A DNA stretch of 64,000 bases from Aeromicrobium sp. Root495 (lineage in GTDB: Bacteria > Actinomycetota > Actinomycetes > Propionibacteriales > Nocardioidaceae): the NCBI RefSeq assembly GCF_001426755.1, contig NZ_LMFJ01000003.1, forward strand, positions 22,733 to 86,732. The letters run 5' to 3'. The number at the start of each line of letters is the position of its first letter. Position 1 is the first letter of the stretch. Below, piece after piece: positions 1 through 9,170 of the stretch. The notes beneath the pieces are model-generated. The model did not search any database. It saw only the letters and a list, made by a program, of their open reading frames with translations, and was not told the DNA's origin. Made by a program: the position numbers and the translations under genes.

Positions 1-10
1 TCGAGCTCGG

Positions 11-895
11 TCAGTCAGCTGAGAGGGCCCGCTCGGTGACGGCCAGCGCCGCGGCCGTCGAGGTGAGGTCGGTGTGGAGCGCGGTCTGAAGCACGAGCTC
101 GCGGAGCTCGGCGTCCGTGAGACCGTTCGCGCGGGCGGCCAGGAGGAGGTCGGGCAGGTCGTCGTGGCGGCCCTGCGCCGCGGCTGCCGTGAGCGCGGCG
201 ACCGACCGGCTGCGTGGGTCGAGACCCGGACGCGCCAGGACGGTGTGGTCGTCGTGCTCGGACACGAAGGCGCGGATCTCCGCGCTCCGCGCGCGGGACA
301 CGGTCTCGATGGCCTCGTCGCCGCCCGCGTGGGCGACGATCAGCCGGGCGACCTCGGCCGCAGCCTCGAGCGGTGCCGAGCCGGTCACGTCGTCGAGCAC
401 GGCCAGCTGTCCTCGCATCACGGCGTGCGAGACCTGGTGGGACGCGGCCGCGTGGTCGCTCGTGGCCACGACCAGCACCGGCGCGGAGACCGCGGGCAGC
501 CGGGCCTCGAGCTCGGGGGATGCTTCGGGATCGATCACCACCACGGACTCGATGCGCTGGGGGGCTTCGAGCGCGAGGATCAGCCCCACCGTGCCGCCCA
601 GGCCCGCGCCGGCGTGGAAGAACGACGGGTGCAGCTCACCTCGGTTGGCGAGCATCTCGTCCACCATCTCCAGCACCCCGGCAGCGATCTCGCCCGGCGT
701 GAGCGAGCCGTCGGCCGCAGGGCTCGACCCGTGACCGGGGAGGTCCCAGGCCAGGACCTCGAAGTGCTCGGCGAGGTGGACGGCGCTCGACGACCACAGG
801 TCGCGTGCCGACGTCCCCGCCGAGGGCCCCAGCACGAGGAGGGGGAGTCGCGGCGAGCCGCCGAGCCGCACCGCAGCGATCTGCGGGAGGCTCAC
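11..895 (-). CDS. PcaL-like fusion: alpha/beta hydrolase plus carboxymuconolactone-decarboxylase-like domain, apparently catalytically degenerate
   Basis: A 294-aa protein with the PcaL layout: an alpha/beta hydrolase domain (about residues 1-195) followed by a CMD-like tail (about 220-290, ending ELRELVLQTALHTDL). True PcaL hydrolyses 3-oxoadipate enol-lactone and decarboxylates 4-carboxymuconolactone. Here the nucleophile elbow expected as GxSxGG reads GAGLGG, so the serine is missing. The His-bearing loop near the end of the hydrolase domain reads TGSAPLEAA, without histidine. In the CMD part the usual His in the ELxxHxRAA stretch is absent (DLPDLLLAARANG). The GTG start overlaps the stop of the upstream PcaB-like gene by 4 bp, so the two are translationally coupled. 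The fold assignment is fairly secure; activity is doubtful. Confidence 0.75.
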   Translation of the reverse strand: MSLPQIAAVRLGGSPRLPLLVLGPSAGTSARDLWSSSAVHLAEHFEVLAWDLPGHGSSPAADGSLTPGEIAAGVLEMVDEMLANRGELHPSFFHAGAGLGGTVGLILALEAPQRIESVVVIDPEASPELEARLPAVSAPVLVVATSDHAAASHQVSHAVMRGQLAVLDDVTGSAPLEAAAEVARLIVAHAGGDEAIETVSRARSAEIRAFVSEHDDHTVLARPGLDPRSRSVAALTAAAAQGRHDDLPDLLLAARANGLTDAELRELVLQTALHTDLTSTAAALAVTERALSAD

Positions 896-2100
896 GCGTT
901 CTCCTCCATGAAGGTCTCCGCTCGCTCCAGGGCCTCGACGACCATGTCCTCGGCGATCCCGAGGTAGGGCTCCGGCTCGGAGTCGTCCTCGGCGTCTGCG
1001 CCGACGAGCGCGGCCAACGCGCTGCGCTCCTCGAGCACCGCGCTCGCCGAGGCCTGGAGCCCGGCCAGCATCCTGGCTTCGTCCGCACCCAGTCCGTCCA
1101 GGAGCTCGGTGGTCCAGGTCGCGGCCGCGGCGGCGTCACGGGCCAGCTCGCGCATCGCTCTCCACTCCGCCCCGAGGGACCCGGGCGACCCGGCCCAGGC
1201 TGCGCCCGCGGAGGCGAGGTGGAGGGTGGCGCCCAGCGGCGGCGCGGCCTCGGCCGTCTGACGGATCAGCGCCGGCAGACGGGGCTCGGCCGGTTCCACC
1301 TCGCGGACGGCAGGGTCGGCGAGCGCAGCGACGTCGCCGGCCAGGCGGCCCCAGGCGTCGGTGCAGGCGAGCAGGGCGTCGGCGGTGCGGGTGAAGGACC
1401 CGCGTGCCGTGTGCCAGGCGCGGCGCTCCCGCAGGCCGAGCCTCTCCGCCACGTCGGTCACGACGTCGGCCGCCGCGGAGAGCGGGTCGGCCTCCCCGCG
1501 CAGCCGGGCGATCTCGGTGAGGGAGGCGAGGGTCCCGGACGATCCTCCGAGCTGACCCGGCAGGAGCGAGCGCGCGTCGACGACGAGGTCGGCCGCGTCG
1601 ATGATGCTGTCGAGCCAGACGACGGCCACGGCGCCGAACGTCGTCGGTGTGGGCGTCTCGGCGGAGCCGGCTGCCATGGGCGTGACGGCGTGACGCTCGG
1701 CCAGCGCCGTGAGTGCGGTGATCTGGGCCTTGACCTGCTCGACCACGTGGTGGAGCACGTCCTTGACGGCCAGCACCAGCGCGGTGTCGAGCACGTCCTG
1801 CTGCGCGAGACCCTGGTGCAGCCAGGCGGCCGTGTCGGCATCGGTCCGTGAGCGCAGCAGCGTCAGGAGGCCCTCGACAGGACGGTTGTCGGGAGCCTCG
1901 AGGAGGACCGCGCCGGCTTCGTCGTCGAGGAGCCCGAGCAGGTGCCCGACCAGGTCGTCGTGGTGAAGGCCGGGGGCCAGCTCGGCCCGGACGAGGGCGT
2001 CGAGCCACGCCGCCTCGACCTGGACCATGGAGCGCAGGAGCGTGGCGTCGGACATCAGGTCGCCGGAGCTCTCGGCGTGGGTCCCGGGGGCAGCGGTCAT
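892..2100 (-). CDS. PcaB-like (3-carboxy-cis,cis-muconate cycloisomerase family) protein lacking the superfamily signature
   Basis: A 402-aa protein of the fumarase/aspartase superfamily, most like PcaB of the protocatechuate branch. Visible landmarks include QQDVLDTALVLAVKDVL, PTTFGAVAVVWLD, LPGQLGGSSGTLASL and LGAEWRAMREL. The superfamily signature loop GSSxMPHKxNP is absent: the protein runs from EVEPAEPRLPALI straight into the helix that normally follows it. The TSQD motif is AQQD, and the MAGRT segment is MAAGSAETPT. The start is the ATG at 2100; in-frame sequence upstream of it is not PcaB-like. It is coupled to the PcaL-like gene downstream. It may be a divergent enzyme or a pseudoenzyme, so a firm pcaB name is withheld. 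Confidence 0.75.
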   Translation of the reverse strand: MTAAPGTHAESSGDLMSDATLLRSMVQVEAAWLDALVRAELAPGLHHDDLVGHLLGLLDDEAGAVLLEAPDNRPVEGLLTLLRSRTDADTAAWLHQGLAQQDVLDTALVLAVKDVLHHVVEQVKAQITALTALAERHAVTPMAAGSAETPTPTTFGAVAVVWLDSIIDAADLVVDARSLLPGQLGGSSGTLASLTEIARLRGEADPLSAAADVVTDVAERLGLRERRAWHTARGSFTRTADALLACTDAWGRLAGDVAALADPAVREVEPAEPRLPALIRQTAEAAPPLGATLHLASAGAAWAGSPGSLGAEWRAMRELARDAAAAATWTTELLDGLGADEARMLAGLQASASAVLEERSALAALVGADAEDDSEPEPYLGIAEDMVVEALERAETFMEENA

Positions 2101-2153
2101 GGGGACAGCCTGCCCCCACCGGACCGTGAGGGCCAGGACCGCCCCCTGCGGGA

Positions 2154-2810
2154 TCAGACCGGGACGGTGCGCGCCCGTCGATCGGTGCGGCGGAGGTAGA
2201 CGGCGACGAGGAGGCTCGCGACGGCTGCCCAGGCGCACCAGATCGACGCGAACCCGTCGATGGTGAGGTAGGCGATGACGGCCACGGCCACCAGGTTCAC
2301 GGCCCCGAACACGGCGATCGCCCGGTGGCGGGAGAACAGGGCCGACCCGCACGTCGCCGCGACGTACGCCGCCGTGACGGGGATCTCGGCGGGCAGGCCC
2401 GTGCTGTAGGCGATGTGATGGTCCCCCAGCGCTGCCTTCACCGGTCCCCTCAACAGGGCGGCCAGGAGAAGTGCCGAGACGGCGGTGCCGACGACGGCGA
2501 ACACTGTCATGACGTGCCGGCGCAGGCCGCGCGGCTCCAGCGCGCGGACGACGAGCGGGACGTACGGCGGCAGCACGACGAACGCCACCAAGAGGTAGGC
2601 CCACGTGGCGGGCCCGGTCCAACCGGCCGGCAGGTCGCCGCGGAGCCCCCACCACACGACGGCCTCGGTCAGCTGGTGCAGGCCGAGCAGCAGCGGCAGG
2701 GCACCGAGCGCGAGGCGTGCCGGGCGGGGTCCCGCGTGCCGGAGCGCGTCGATGCCCGCGGCGCTGATGACGAGACCGCCCACGACGTCCGCCTCAGGCG
2801 AGAAGCACAT
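2154..2810 (-). CDS. DUF6629-type integral membrane protein
   Basis: A 218-aa hydrophobic protein beginning MCFSPEADVVGGLVISAAGIDALRH, which is typical of the DUF6629 family (uncharacterised, widespread in actinobacteria). About six membrane segments are visible, among them LALGALPLLLGLHQL, AYLLVAFVVLPPYVPLVV, VFAVVGTAVSALLLAALL and VNLVAVAVIAYLTI. There is a conserved-looking QLTEAVVWW segment after the second helix, and the C-terminus is basic. It sits alone between the pca-like pair and the mscR operon, with short gaps on both sides, and may be monocistronic. No function is known for the family and nothing in the context suggests one. Confidence 0.75.
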   Translation of the reverse strand: MCFSPEADVVGGLVISAAGIDALRHAGPRPARLALGALPLLLGLHQLTEAVVWWGLRGDLPAGWTGPATWAYLLVAFVVLPPYVPLVVRALEPRGLRRHVMTVFAVVGTAVSALLLAALLRGPVKAALGDHHIAYSTGLPAEIPVTAAYVAATCGSALFSRHRAIAVFGAVNLVAVAVIAYLTIDGFASIWCAWAAVASLLVAVYLRRTDRRARTVPV

Positions 2811-2855
2811 GCCCGGAGGTACCCGACGAGCGCGCGGTCAAGCGTCAGGCCGGTC

Positions 2856-3485
2856 TCAGTGGCCCCGCGCGATCCACTCATCGAGGTGGGGCGCCTCGGC
2901 ACCGACCGTGGTGTCGTCGCCGTGCCCGGTGTGGACCACGGTCTCGGGCGGGAGACCCAGCACGTGGTCGCGCAGCGACTCGATGATCGTGTCGAAGCTC
3001 GAGTACGAGCGTCCCGTGGCGCCGGGACCGCCGTTGAAGAGCGTGTCGCCGCTGAACAGGGCGCCCAGCTCCTCGGCGTGGAGAACGGTGCTGCCGGGGG
3101 AGTGGCCCGGCGTGGCGATGGCCCGGAGCTCGGTGCCGGCCACGGTGAACGTGGTGCCGTCCACGAGGTCCTCGTCGGGCGCGGTGTCGTGCTCGGCGTC
3201 CCACAGCATGCGGTCGGCCGGCGGGAACCAGACGGGCGCGCCCGTGGCGCGGCCCAGCTCGACGGCTGCGTTGATGTGGTCGTTGTGACCGTGGGTCAGG
3301 ACGATGGCCTTGACCGTGCGACCGGCGACGGCCGCCAGGATGGGCGCGGCGTCGTGGGGTGCGTCGATCACGATCACCTCGGTGTCGTCGCCGACGATCC
3401 AGACGTTGTTGTCGACGTCCCAGCTGCCGCCGTCGAGCTCGAACTGTCCCGACGTGACGGCCTTCTCGATGCGTGCCGTGCTCAC
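2856..3485 (-). CDS. MBL-fold metallo-hydrolase of the mycothiol/formaldehyde operon
   Basis: A 209-aa metallo-beta-lactamase-fold hydrolase with the binuclear zinc motif THGHNDHI (HxHxDH), then TPGHSPGS (third His) and FSGDTLF (bridging Asp), ending HTGHGDDT (last His). It resembles glyoxalase-II-type enzymes. The GTG start overlaps the stop of mscR by 4 bp. The same pairing occurs in Mycobacterium (Rv2259 mscR, Rv2260), where the hydrolase is thought to act after S-(hydroxymethyl)mycothiol oxidation, plausibly by hydrolysing S-formylmycothiol to release formate. That substrate is inferred from gene order, not from the sequence. Expected to be cytosolic; no signal peptide is seen. Confidence 0.85.
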   Translation of the reverse strand: MSTARIEKAVTSGQFELDGGSWDVDNNVWIVGDDTEVIVIDAPHDAAPILAAVAGRTVKAIVLTHGHNDHINAAVELGRATGAPVWFPPADRMLWDAEHDTAPDEDLVDGTTFTVAGTELRAIATPGHSPGSTVLHAEELGALFSGDTLFNGGPGATGRSYSSFDTIIESLRDHVLGLPPETVVHTGHGDDTTVGAEAPHLDEWIARGH

Positions 3486-4567
3486 AGCTCCACCACCGAT
3501 CGCAGGACGTCGCCGTGGTGCATCTTGGTGAAGGCCGCCTCCACGTCGTCGATGCCGATCTTCTCGGTCACGAACGCGTCGAGGTCGAGGCGGCCCTGCT
3601 GGTAGAGGTCGACGAGCATCGGGAAGTCGCGGCTGGGCAGGCAGTCGCCGTACCAGCTGGACTTGAGCGAGCCGCCGCGCCCGAAGACGTCGATGAGCGG
3701 CAGCTCGAGCTGCATCTCCGGCGTCGGGACGCCGACCAGCACGACCGTGCCGGCGAGGTCGCGCCCGTAGAAGGCCTGCTTCCAGGTCTCGGGTCGGCCG
3801 ACGGCGTCGATCACGACGTCGGCGCCGAAGCCGCCGGTGAGTGCCTGGATGGCCTCCACGACATCGCCGTCACCGGCGTTGATCGTGTGGGTGGCACCGA
3901 GCTTCTTGGCGCCCTCGAGCTTGCGGTCGTCGAGGTCGATCGCGATGATCGTGGCCGCGTTGGCCAGACGCGCACCGGCGACGGCCGCCGCTCCCACGCC
4001 CCCGCAGCCGATGACGGCCACGGAGTCGCCGCGCTGCACGTTGCCGGTGTTGATGGCGGCACCGAGGCCGGCCATCACGCCACAGCCCAGGAGGCCCACG
4101 GCTGCCGGCGACGCGCTCGGGTCGACCTTGGTGCACTGGCCGGAGGCGACGAGCGTCTTGTCGGCGAACGCACCGATGCCGAGCGCGGGCGAGAGCTCGG
4201 TGCCGTCCTCGAGCGTCATCTTCTGCGTGGCGTTGTGCGTGTTGAAGCAGTACCAGGGCCGTCCGCGCGTGCAGGCGCGGCACTCGCCGCACACCGCGCG
4301 CCAGTTGAGGATCACGAAGTCGCCGGGCTCGACGTCGGTGACGCCCTCGCCGACGGACTCCACGAGGCCCGCGGCCTCGTGGCCGAGCAGGAACGGGAAC
4401 TCGTCGTTGATGCCGCCCTCGCGGTAGTGCAGGTCGGTGTGGCAGACGCCGCAGGCCTGGATGGCCACGACGGCCTCGCCCGGACCCGGGTCCGGGATCA
4501 CGATGTTCTCGACGCTGACGGGTTCGCCCTTGGCTCGGGCGACTACTCCTCGGACGGTCTGCGGCAT
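3482..4567 (-). CDS. mscR: S-(hydroxymethyl)mycothiol dehydrogenase (zinc, NAD-dependent)
   Basis: A 361-aa zinc-dependent medium-chain alcohol dehydrogenase. It shows the catalytic zinc region [14 protein letters not shown] with downstream GHEAAG, the four-cysteine structural zinc lobe [15 protein letters not shown], and the Rossmann motif [13 protein letters not shown] followed by an acidic IAIDLDD strand end that favours NAD. Length and motifs match actinobacterial MscR/AdhE2, which oxidises the mycothiol adduct of formaldehyde and also reduces S-nitrosomycothiol. The ATG start lies just after a short promoter-containing gap. It is the first gene of a two-gene operon with the MBL hydrolase. 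It indicates a mycothiol-producing host. Confidence 0.92.
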   Translation of the reverse strand: MPQTVRGVVARAKGEPVSVENIVIPDPGPGEAVVAIQACGVCHTDLHYREGGINDEFPFLLGHEAAGLVESVGEGVTDVEPGDFVILNWRAVCGECRACTRGRPWYCFNTHNATQKMTLEDGTELSPALGIGAFADKTLVASGQCTKVDPSASPAAVGLLGCGVMAGLGAAINTGNVQRGDSVAVIGCGGVGAAAVAGARLANAATIIAIDLDDRKLEGAKKLGATHTINAGDGDVVEAIQALTGGFGADVVIDAVGRPETWKQAFYGRDLAGTVVLVGVPTPEMQLELPLIDVFGRGGSLKSSWYGDCLPSRDFPMLVDLYQQGRLDLDAFVTEKIGIDDVEAAFTKMHHGDVLRSVVEL

Positions 4568-4663
4568 GCGGGACTCCCTCGGGATGGTGGGTCGGTGTGA
4601 CCGATCACCGCCAGCCTAGGGCGGGTCGCGGACCCGCGCGCCACGCGGGAGTGAACCGATCCG

Positions 4664-6547
4664 TCAGCTCTTCACGACCGCCGTCGCGCCGCTCGTGCTC
4701 GACCGGGTGATGTACGAGGTCTTGCTGCCGGTGACGCGGACGGTGATCCGCTTGCCGACGCTGCCGGAGGTGAGCGTGTGCGTGCGGCCGGTGGCGCCCG
4801 TGATGGCCACGCCGTCGCGGAGCCACTGGTAGCGAAGCGTCACCGGGCTGGGCGTCCAGGTGAGGACGTTCGCGGTGAGGACCTTGCCGCGCTGCGCCGT
4901 GCCGGTGATGGTGGGCTTCCGGGCGGTCAGCACGCCCCGCACGGCTGCGGTGGAGAGCGACGTGCTGGAGACGCTCGTGGACCCCGAGCGCGACCCGGTG
5001 ACCTTGAACGAGATCGTCTTGCCGGCCTGGGCGTTGGTGAGCACGAAGGTCTTGGCGGTGGCACCACTGATGGCCACACCGTTGGCGAGCCAGCGGTACG
5101 CGAGCGTGACGCCCGACGGGCCCCAGACGCCCGACTTGGCCGTGAGGGTGCTGCCCGCCGTGGTGGTGCCCGAGACGGTGGGCTTGACGGCCGTGATGCG
5201 CGGCGCGACGGGCTGGCCGGCATAAGCCTCCTGGTCGACCGACGGCGAGCCCGTGAGTCGACCCGTGACGCGCACGCTGACGGACTTGCCGACCAGCTCG
5301 GACGTGAGGGCGAGCGTGCTGCCGGTGGCTCCCGCGATCGCGGTGCCTCCGGCCGACCACTGGTAGGAGAGCGTGACGCCTGACGGGCCCCAGGTGCCCG
5401 GGTTCGCCGTGAGGGTGCGTCCCACCTCCGGCGTGCCGGTGACGGTGACGGCGCCCTTGGTGATGGTCGGCTGGGAGCCCAGGGTGACCGGGTAGGTGAG
5501 GTCGGACTGGGCGCCCGCGAAGTCGATGACGGCCGCGTCCTCGAGCGCGTACGCGTCCTTCCAGTACTCGCCCACGGTGCCCGCGGGGCTCGGCGTCTGG
5601 CTCGTGCCCTGGCCGCAGGCCGTGGCCGTCGCCGGGTTGAAGAACGCCTTGTACGCCGTGTCGCCGGACTGCGTCAGGCGGAAGCGGCCCTGTGCGTCGG
5701 TGCAGATGGGCCCGTACTGCGCGGGACCCCAGACGCCGTCACGGCGGATCCAGAGGCCCACGGCGGCGTTGGCCGCGGCGGTGCCGTTGGCGTTCTTGAC
5801 CGCGAAGGTCCGGGTGGAGCGTCGCGTGAGGACGACGTCGAGCGCGGTGGTCTGGTCTGCGGCGATGGTGACGGGGACCGTCTTGCCCTCGTAGACGGGC
5901 TGGCCGATGCCGCTGTCGGCCGAGATGGAGACCGAGTACGTCTTGGGGAACAGGTCGTCGGTCAGGTCGTGCTGGCTGCTGTCGTAGCGACCCTGGGCGT
6001 CGGCCTGGAAGCCGTACCCGCCCGCGCCGTCGCTGGGGGAGACGGTGACGGAGGCGTTCGGGATGGGCTGGCCTGCCGCGTTCCGCACGGTGCCGGCGAA
6101 GCGGCCGGCGCGCTCGAGGACGATGTCCCGCACCGTCACGGCGTTCCCGTTCAGGATGCGCACCTGCGTCGTCCCGTAGGGGCTCCAGCCGTTGTCGTAG
6201 TACTCCGACGTGAGTCGCGTGGTGTCCGCGACCTGCCGGTCGTCGGTGGCGCGGAGCGTGTAGTAGCCGTCGGCCAGGCTGGAGGCCGTGAAGCGGCCGG
6301 TCGAGCCGGTGCGGTAGTTGCCGACGTAGTCGCCGACGAAGCTGCCGGGCTCGGTGGCGCGGTAGAGCGAGACCGAGGCCCCGTTGCTTCCGAAGACCGT
6401 GGCCGTGCCACCGGTGGGCTTGGCCAGGACGCGGCCGGTGATGGAGCCCGTGGCCGCCTCGGCGGGCGACGCGGCGAGCAGGCCGGCCACGAGCGCGAGG
6501 ATCGCGACGAGGAGCAGGACAGGACGAGATCTGCGGCTGACAGCCAT
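4664..6547 (-). CDS. Secreted protein with carboxypeptidase-regulatory-like domains and three C-terminal Ig-like repeats
   Basis: A 627-aa exported protein. I place the start at the ATG at 6547 (MAVSRRSRPVLLL), behind a GGGGGA ribosome site, which gives a clean Sec signal peptide ending SPAEAA. Residues about 35-345 hold several carboxypeptidase-regulatory-like (Cna-B type) segments, e.g. GSITGRVLAKPTGG and GRFAGTVRNAAGQPI. The last 270 or so residues are three tandem repeats of about 90 aa following the pattern GxTLTAxxGxWxPSxVTLxYxWL..GxxIxGAT, common in actinobacterial surface and secreted proteins. No catalytic domain, LPXTG or membrane anchor is visible. Probably an extracellular binding or adhesion protein; the ligand is unknown. 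Confidence 0.85.
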   Translation of the reverse strand: MAVSRRSRPVLLLVAILALVAGLLAASPAEAATGSITGRVLAKPTGGTATVFGSNGASVSLYRATEPGSFVGDYVGNYRTGSTGRFTASSLADGYYTLRATDDRQVADTTRLTSEYYDNGWSPYGTTQVRILNGNAVTVRDIVLERAGRFAGTVRNAAGQPIPNASVTVSPSDGAGGYGFQADAQGRYDSSQHDLTDDLFPKTYSVSISADSGIGQPVYEGKTVPVTIAADQTTALDVVLTRRSTRTFAVKNANGTAAANAAVGLWIRRDGVWGPAQYGPICTDAQGRFRLTQSGDTAYKAFFNPATATACGQGTSQTPSPAGTVGEYWKDAYALEDAAVIDFAGAQSDLTYPVTLGSQPTITKGAVTVTGTPEVGRTLTANPGTWGPSGVTLSYQWSAGGTAIAGATGSTLALTSELVGKSVSVRVTGRLTGSPSVDQEAYAGQPVAPRITAVKPTVSGTTTAGSTLTAKSGVWGPSGVTLAYRWLANGVAISGATAKTFVLTNAQAGKTISFKVTGSRSGSTSVSSTSLSTAAVRGVLTARKPTITGTAQRGKVLTANVLTWTPSPVTLRYQWLRDGVAITGATGRTHTLTSGSVGKRITVRVTGSKTSYITRSSTSGATAVVKS

Positions 6548-6798
6548 GGTGTTCCCCCGAGGTGAAAGGGAGACGTTCAGGCTCACGCCCCCCGATGTGC
6601 TGGTCACCCTAGCGGCTCAAGACGTCCTGACCACATGTCGCAAGCATCCAATCCGTGACGCCTGCCGAACGAGCAAGTGCCGACCGTCGGTGGGCACGGC
6701 ATCGGGCCTGGGCGTCGGGAGCCGGCTGTCGGGCGGCGCGGGAACAGCGGGCCGCCGCAGGTGGTTGTCCAAGGGAACCGACTTTCGAGGAGATACCC

Positions 6799-7662
6799 AT
6801 GACGCAGTCCCTTTCTGCCGCAGCATCCGGAACCTTCACCCTCGGCGGTGACCTCACGGTCAACCGTCTGGGCTACGGCGCGATGCAGATCACCGGCGAG
6901 GGGGTGTGGGGGCCGCCGAAGGACCCGGCGGGAGCCGTGGCCGTCCTGCGCCGGGCCGCCGAGCTGGGCGTCACCCTCTTCGACACGGCTGACTCCTACG
7001 GCCCCAACGTGTCCGAGGAGCTCATCGCCGAGGCGCTCCACCCATACGCCGACGACGTCGTGATCGCCACCAAGGCCGGTCTGACCCGCACGGGCCCCGG
7101 CGAGTGGATCCCCGTAGGACGTCCGGCCTACCTGAAGCAGCAGGTGGAGCTAAGCCTGCGCAAGCTCAAGCTCGAGCGCATCGACCTCCTCCAGCTGCAC
7201 CGCATCGACCCCGAGGTGCCGCTCGCCGACCAGGTCGGTGCGCTCAAGGAGCTGCAGGAGGCCGGCAAGATCCGGCACATCGGACTCAGCGAGGTCTCGG
7301 TCGACGAGGTGAAGCAGGCGCGCGAGGTGGCTGACATCGTCTCGGTCCAGAACCTCTACAACCTCGCCAAGCGCGACGCCGAGGAGCTGCTCGACTACGC
7401 GACCGCCGAGGGCATCGGCTTCATCCCGTGGTTCCCGCTCGCCACGGGCGAGCTCTCCCAGGAGGGCAGCCCGCTCACGAAGCTGGCTTCCGAGCACGAC
7501 GCCTCGCCCTCGCAGCTCGCGCTCGCCTGGCTGCTGCACCGCTCGCCCGTCGTGCTGCCCATCCCGGGCACGTCGAGCGTCGACCACCTCGAGGACAACG
7601 TGGGCGCCGCGGCCATCGAGCTGAGCGAGGACGAGCAGCAGGCCCTCGCCGACGCTGTCTGA
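6799..7662 (+). CDS. Aldo/keto reductase
   Basis: A 287-aa aldo/keto reductase. The ATG at 6799 is chosen because an AGGAG site (cgaggagataccc) lies just upstream and the family N-terminus ([19 protein letters not shown]) begins here. The barrel shows [10 protein letters not shown] with the catalytic Asp and Tyr, the catalytic lysine in IATKAGL, the LLQLHRID motif and the C-terminal [13 protein letters not shown] cofactor-phosphate loop. It is most like the YghZ/pyridoxal-reductase-like group that uses NADPH. It runs in the same direction as the downstream aminotransferase with a 7-bp gap, so the two are probably cotranscribed. The physiological substrate cannot be told from the sequence. Confidence 0.9.
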   Translation: MTQSLSAAASGTFTLGGDLTVNRLGYGAMQITGEGVWGPPKDPAGAVAVLRRAAELGVTLFDTADSYGPNVSEELIAEALHPYADDVVIATKAGLTRTGPGEWIPVGRPAYLKQQVELSLRKLKLERIDLLQLHRIDPEVPLADQVGALKELQEAGKIRHIGLSEVSVDEVKQAREVADIVSVQNLYNLAKRDAEELLDYATAEGIGFIPWFPLATGELSQEGSPLTKLASEHDASPSQLALAWLLHRSPVVLPIPGTSSVDHLEDNVGAAAIELSEDEQQALADAV

Positions 7663-7669
7663 GCCCGTC

Positions 7670-8800
7670 ATGATGGGTTCCGTGCGACCACTCTCCGCCC
7701 TCTCCGTCGAGGACCTCCGCGCCCGGACCAGCATGAAGTGGAGCACCTACGGACCCGACGTGCTGCCCGCCTGGGTGGCCGAGATGGACGCGCCTCTGGC
7801 GCCGTCCGTCTCGGCCGTCCTCGCGGACGTGGCGCGGACCGGCGACCTCGGCTACCCCGCCGCGAGCGGCTTCGACGACGCCTTCCGCGACTTCGCGGAG
7901 CGACGCTGGGACTGGCGTCCCGGGTTCGCACTGCCGGTGGCCGACGTCATGATCGGCGTCGTCGAGGCGCTCCGACTCGTGACGCCGCCCGGGGGAGCGG
8001 TGATCGTGAGCCCGCCCGTCTACCCGCCTTTCCACGACGCCGTGCGCCTCGCCGGCGCCGAGCCCGTCCGGGTGCCGTTGGGCCCCGACTTCCGCCTCGA
8101 TGTCGACGCGCTGGCCGAGGCGTTCCGCCGCCACGCCGGTCGAGCCACCTTCCTGCTCTGCAACCCGCACAACCCCACCTCCTACCCCGGCACCTTCGAG
8201 GAGCTCTCGCGCATCGCCGGGCTCGCGGCCGAGCACGGCGTGCGGGTGGTCGTCGACGAGATCCACGCCCCGCTCGCCGACCCCGTCTCGTTCGTCCCCT
8301 ACCTCCGGGTCCCGGGCACGGACGACGCAGTCGTCGTCACGTCGGCCTCCAAGGCGTGGAACCTGGCCGGCATCAAGGCGGCGCTCATGGTCGCGGGCAC
8401 GGCGGCCCGTGCCGAGCTGGAGGATCTGCCGGAGCTCGTGTCCCACGGGACGAGCCAGGTGGGCGAGCGCATCCAGGCGGCTGCCTGGTCCGACGGCGTG
8501 GAGTGGCTCGACGACGTCCGGGCCGACCTCGCCGTGAACCGCGAGCTCCTGCACACCCTGCTGGCCGAGCACCTGCCGCGGGCGCGCGCGGTCGTGGGGG
8601 ACGGCTCGTACCTGGCGTGGCTCGACCTGAGGCCCTACGCGCTGGGCGACGACCCGGCCGCCGTGCTGCTGGAGCGCGCCGGTGTCGCGCTCGGATCGGG
8701 CCCCCCGTTCGGCGAGGGCCGGGGGTTCGCGCGGCTCAACTACGCCACCTCCCCAACCGTCCTCACGGAGCTCCTCGAACGGCTCGGGCGCGTGCTGTAA
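7670..8800 (+). CDS. MalY/PatB-type PLP-dependent aminotransferase (cystathionine beta-lyase-like)
   Basis: A fold-type I PLP enzyme of about 376 aa. It has the MalY/PatB hallmarks: VLPAWVAEMDAP near the N-terminus, CNPHNPTSYPGTF (substrate loop), VVVDEIHAPLADP (PLP-pyridine Asp), SASKAWNLAGIK (Schiff-base lysine) and a C-terminal FARLNYATS arginine for the carboxylate. Such proteins cleave C-S bonds of cystathionine or cysteine, or act as aminotransferases. The start is uncertain: ATG 7670 and 7673 and GTG 7682 are all in frame near the aldo/keto reductase stop, and the last would begin right at the conserved VRPLSAL. It probably shares a transcript with the aldo/keto reductase. Confidence 0.9.
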   Translation: MMGSVRPLSALSVEDLRARTSMKWSTYGPDVLPAWVAEMDAPLAPSVSAVLADVARTGDLGYPAASGFDDAFRDFAERRWDWRPGFALPVADVMIGVVEALRLVTPPGGAVIVSPPVYPPFHDAVRLAGAEPVRVPLGPDFRLDVDALAEAFRRHAGRATFLLCNPHNPTSYPGTFEELSRIAGLAAEHGVRVVVDEIHAPLADPVSFVPYLRVPGTDDAVVVTSASKAWNLAGIKAALMVAGTAARAELEDLPELVSHGTSQVGERIQAAAWSDGVEWLDDVRADLAVNRELLHTLLAEHLPRARAVVGDGSYLAWLDLRPYALGDDPAAVLLERAGVALGSGPPFGEGRGFARLNYATSPTVLTELLERLGRVL

Positions 8801-9170
8801 CTCCCTGTTATACCGGGCAAAGATCGGTGTCGAGGTAGTTCCAAGTTAGTCCTTTCGAACTAGGGACCCGGGACGTTCGGCCGGGGTATGTTCGATCCCA
8901 GAGGGAGTTCGGACCGGTCCATTCGGCGCTTGGGAGGGCATCGAGGGGCAGCACTCGGGAGAGGTGCTGACGGGACGAAGCGACTCGTCGCCAGGGAGAG
9001 GGGACTGTCGCGTCGCACGATCGAGGTCGGACCGGTGGCTTGTGGGAGCTGCCACCGGTCCGACCGATGATCGGGCGCGGGGCGTTCTTGCGGTGACGCC
9101 GGCGCGCATGCATCTCGGGGTGTTCCGGCGTCCTCCTGGGTGATCGCCAGACGACCGATACGGTACGAGG
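8801..9170. other. Intergenic region upstream of aroQ
   Basis: About 370 bp without a convincing gene. It holds the perfect 15-bp stem-loop at 9025-9065 (listed separately) and a shorter GGACCGGTCC palindrome near 8919. Nothing resembling a known riboswitch or tRNA is seen. A promoter for aroQ probably lies within the last 60 bp (gccagacgaccgatacggtacgag), but no strong consensus boxes are visible. Confidence 0.5.
9025..9065 (+). terminator. Perfect 15-bp inverted repeat with 11-nt loop, possible terminator
   Basis: GGTCGGACCGGTGGC (9025-9039) pairs perfectly with GCCACCGGTCCGACC (9051-9065) across the loop ttgtgggagct. No T-tract follows on either strand, so this is either a U-less actinobacterial terminator or a structural or regulatory element. 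It lies 225 bp after the aminotransferase and 105 bp before aroQ. Confidence 0.45.

Noticed and set aside
74..967. Several long overlapping frames opposite the pca-like pair and elsewhere in the GC-rich DNA
   Set aside because: Shadow frames rich in Arg, Gly and Pro without family motifs; the opposite strand carries recognisable genes.
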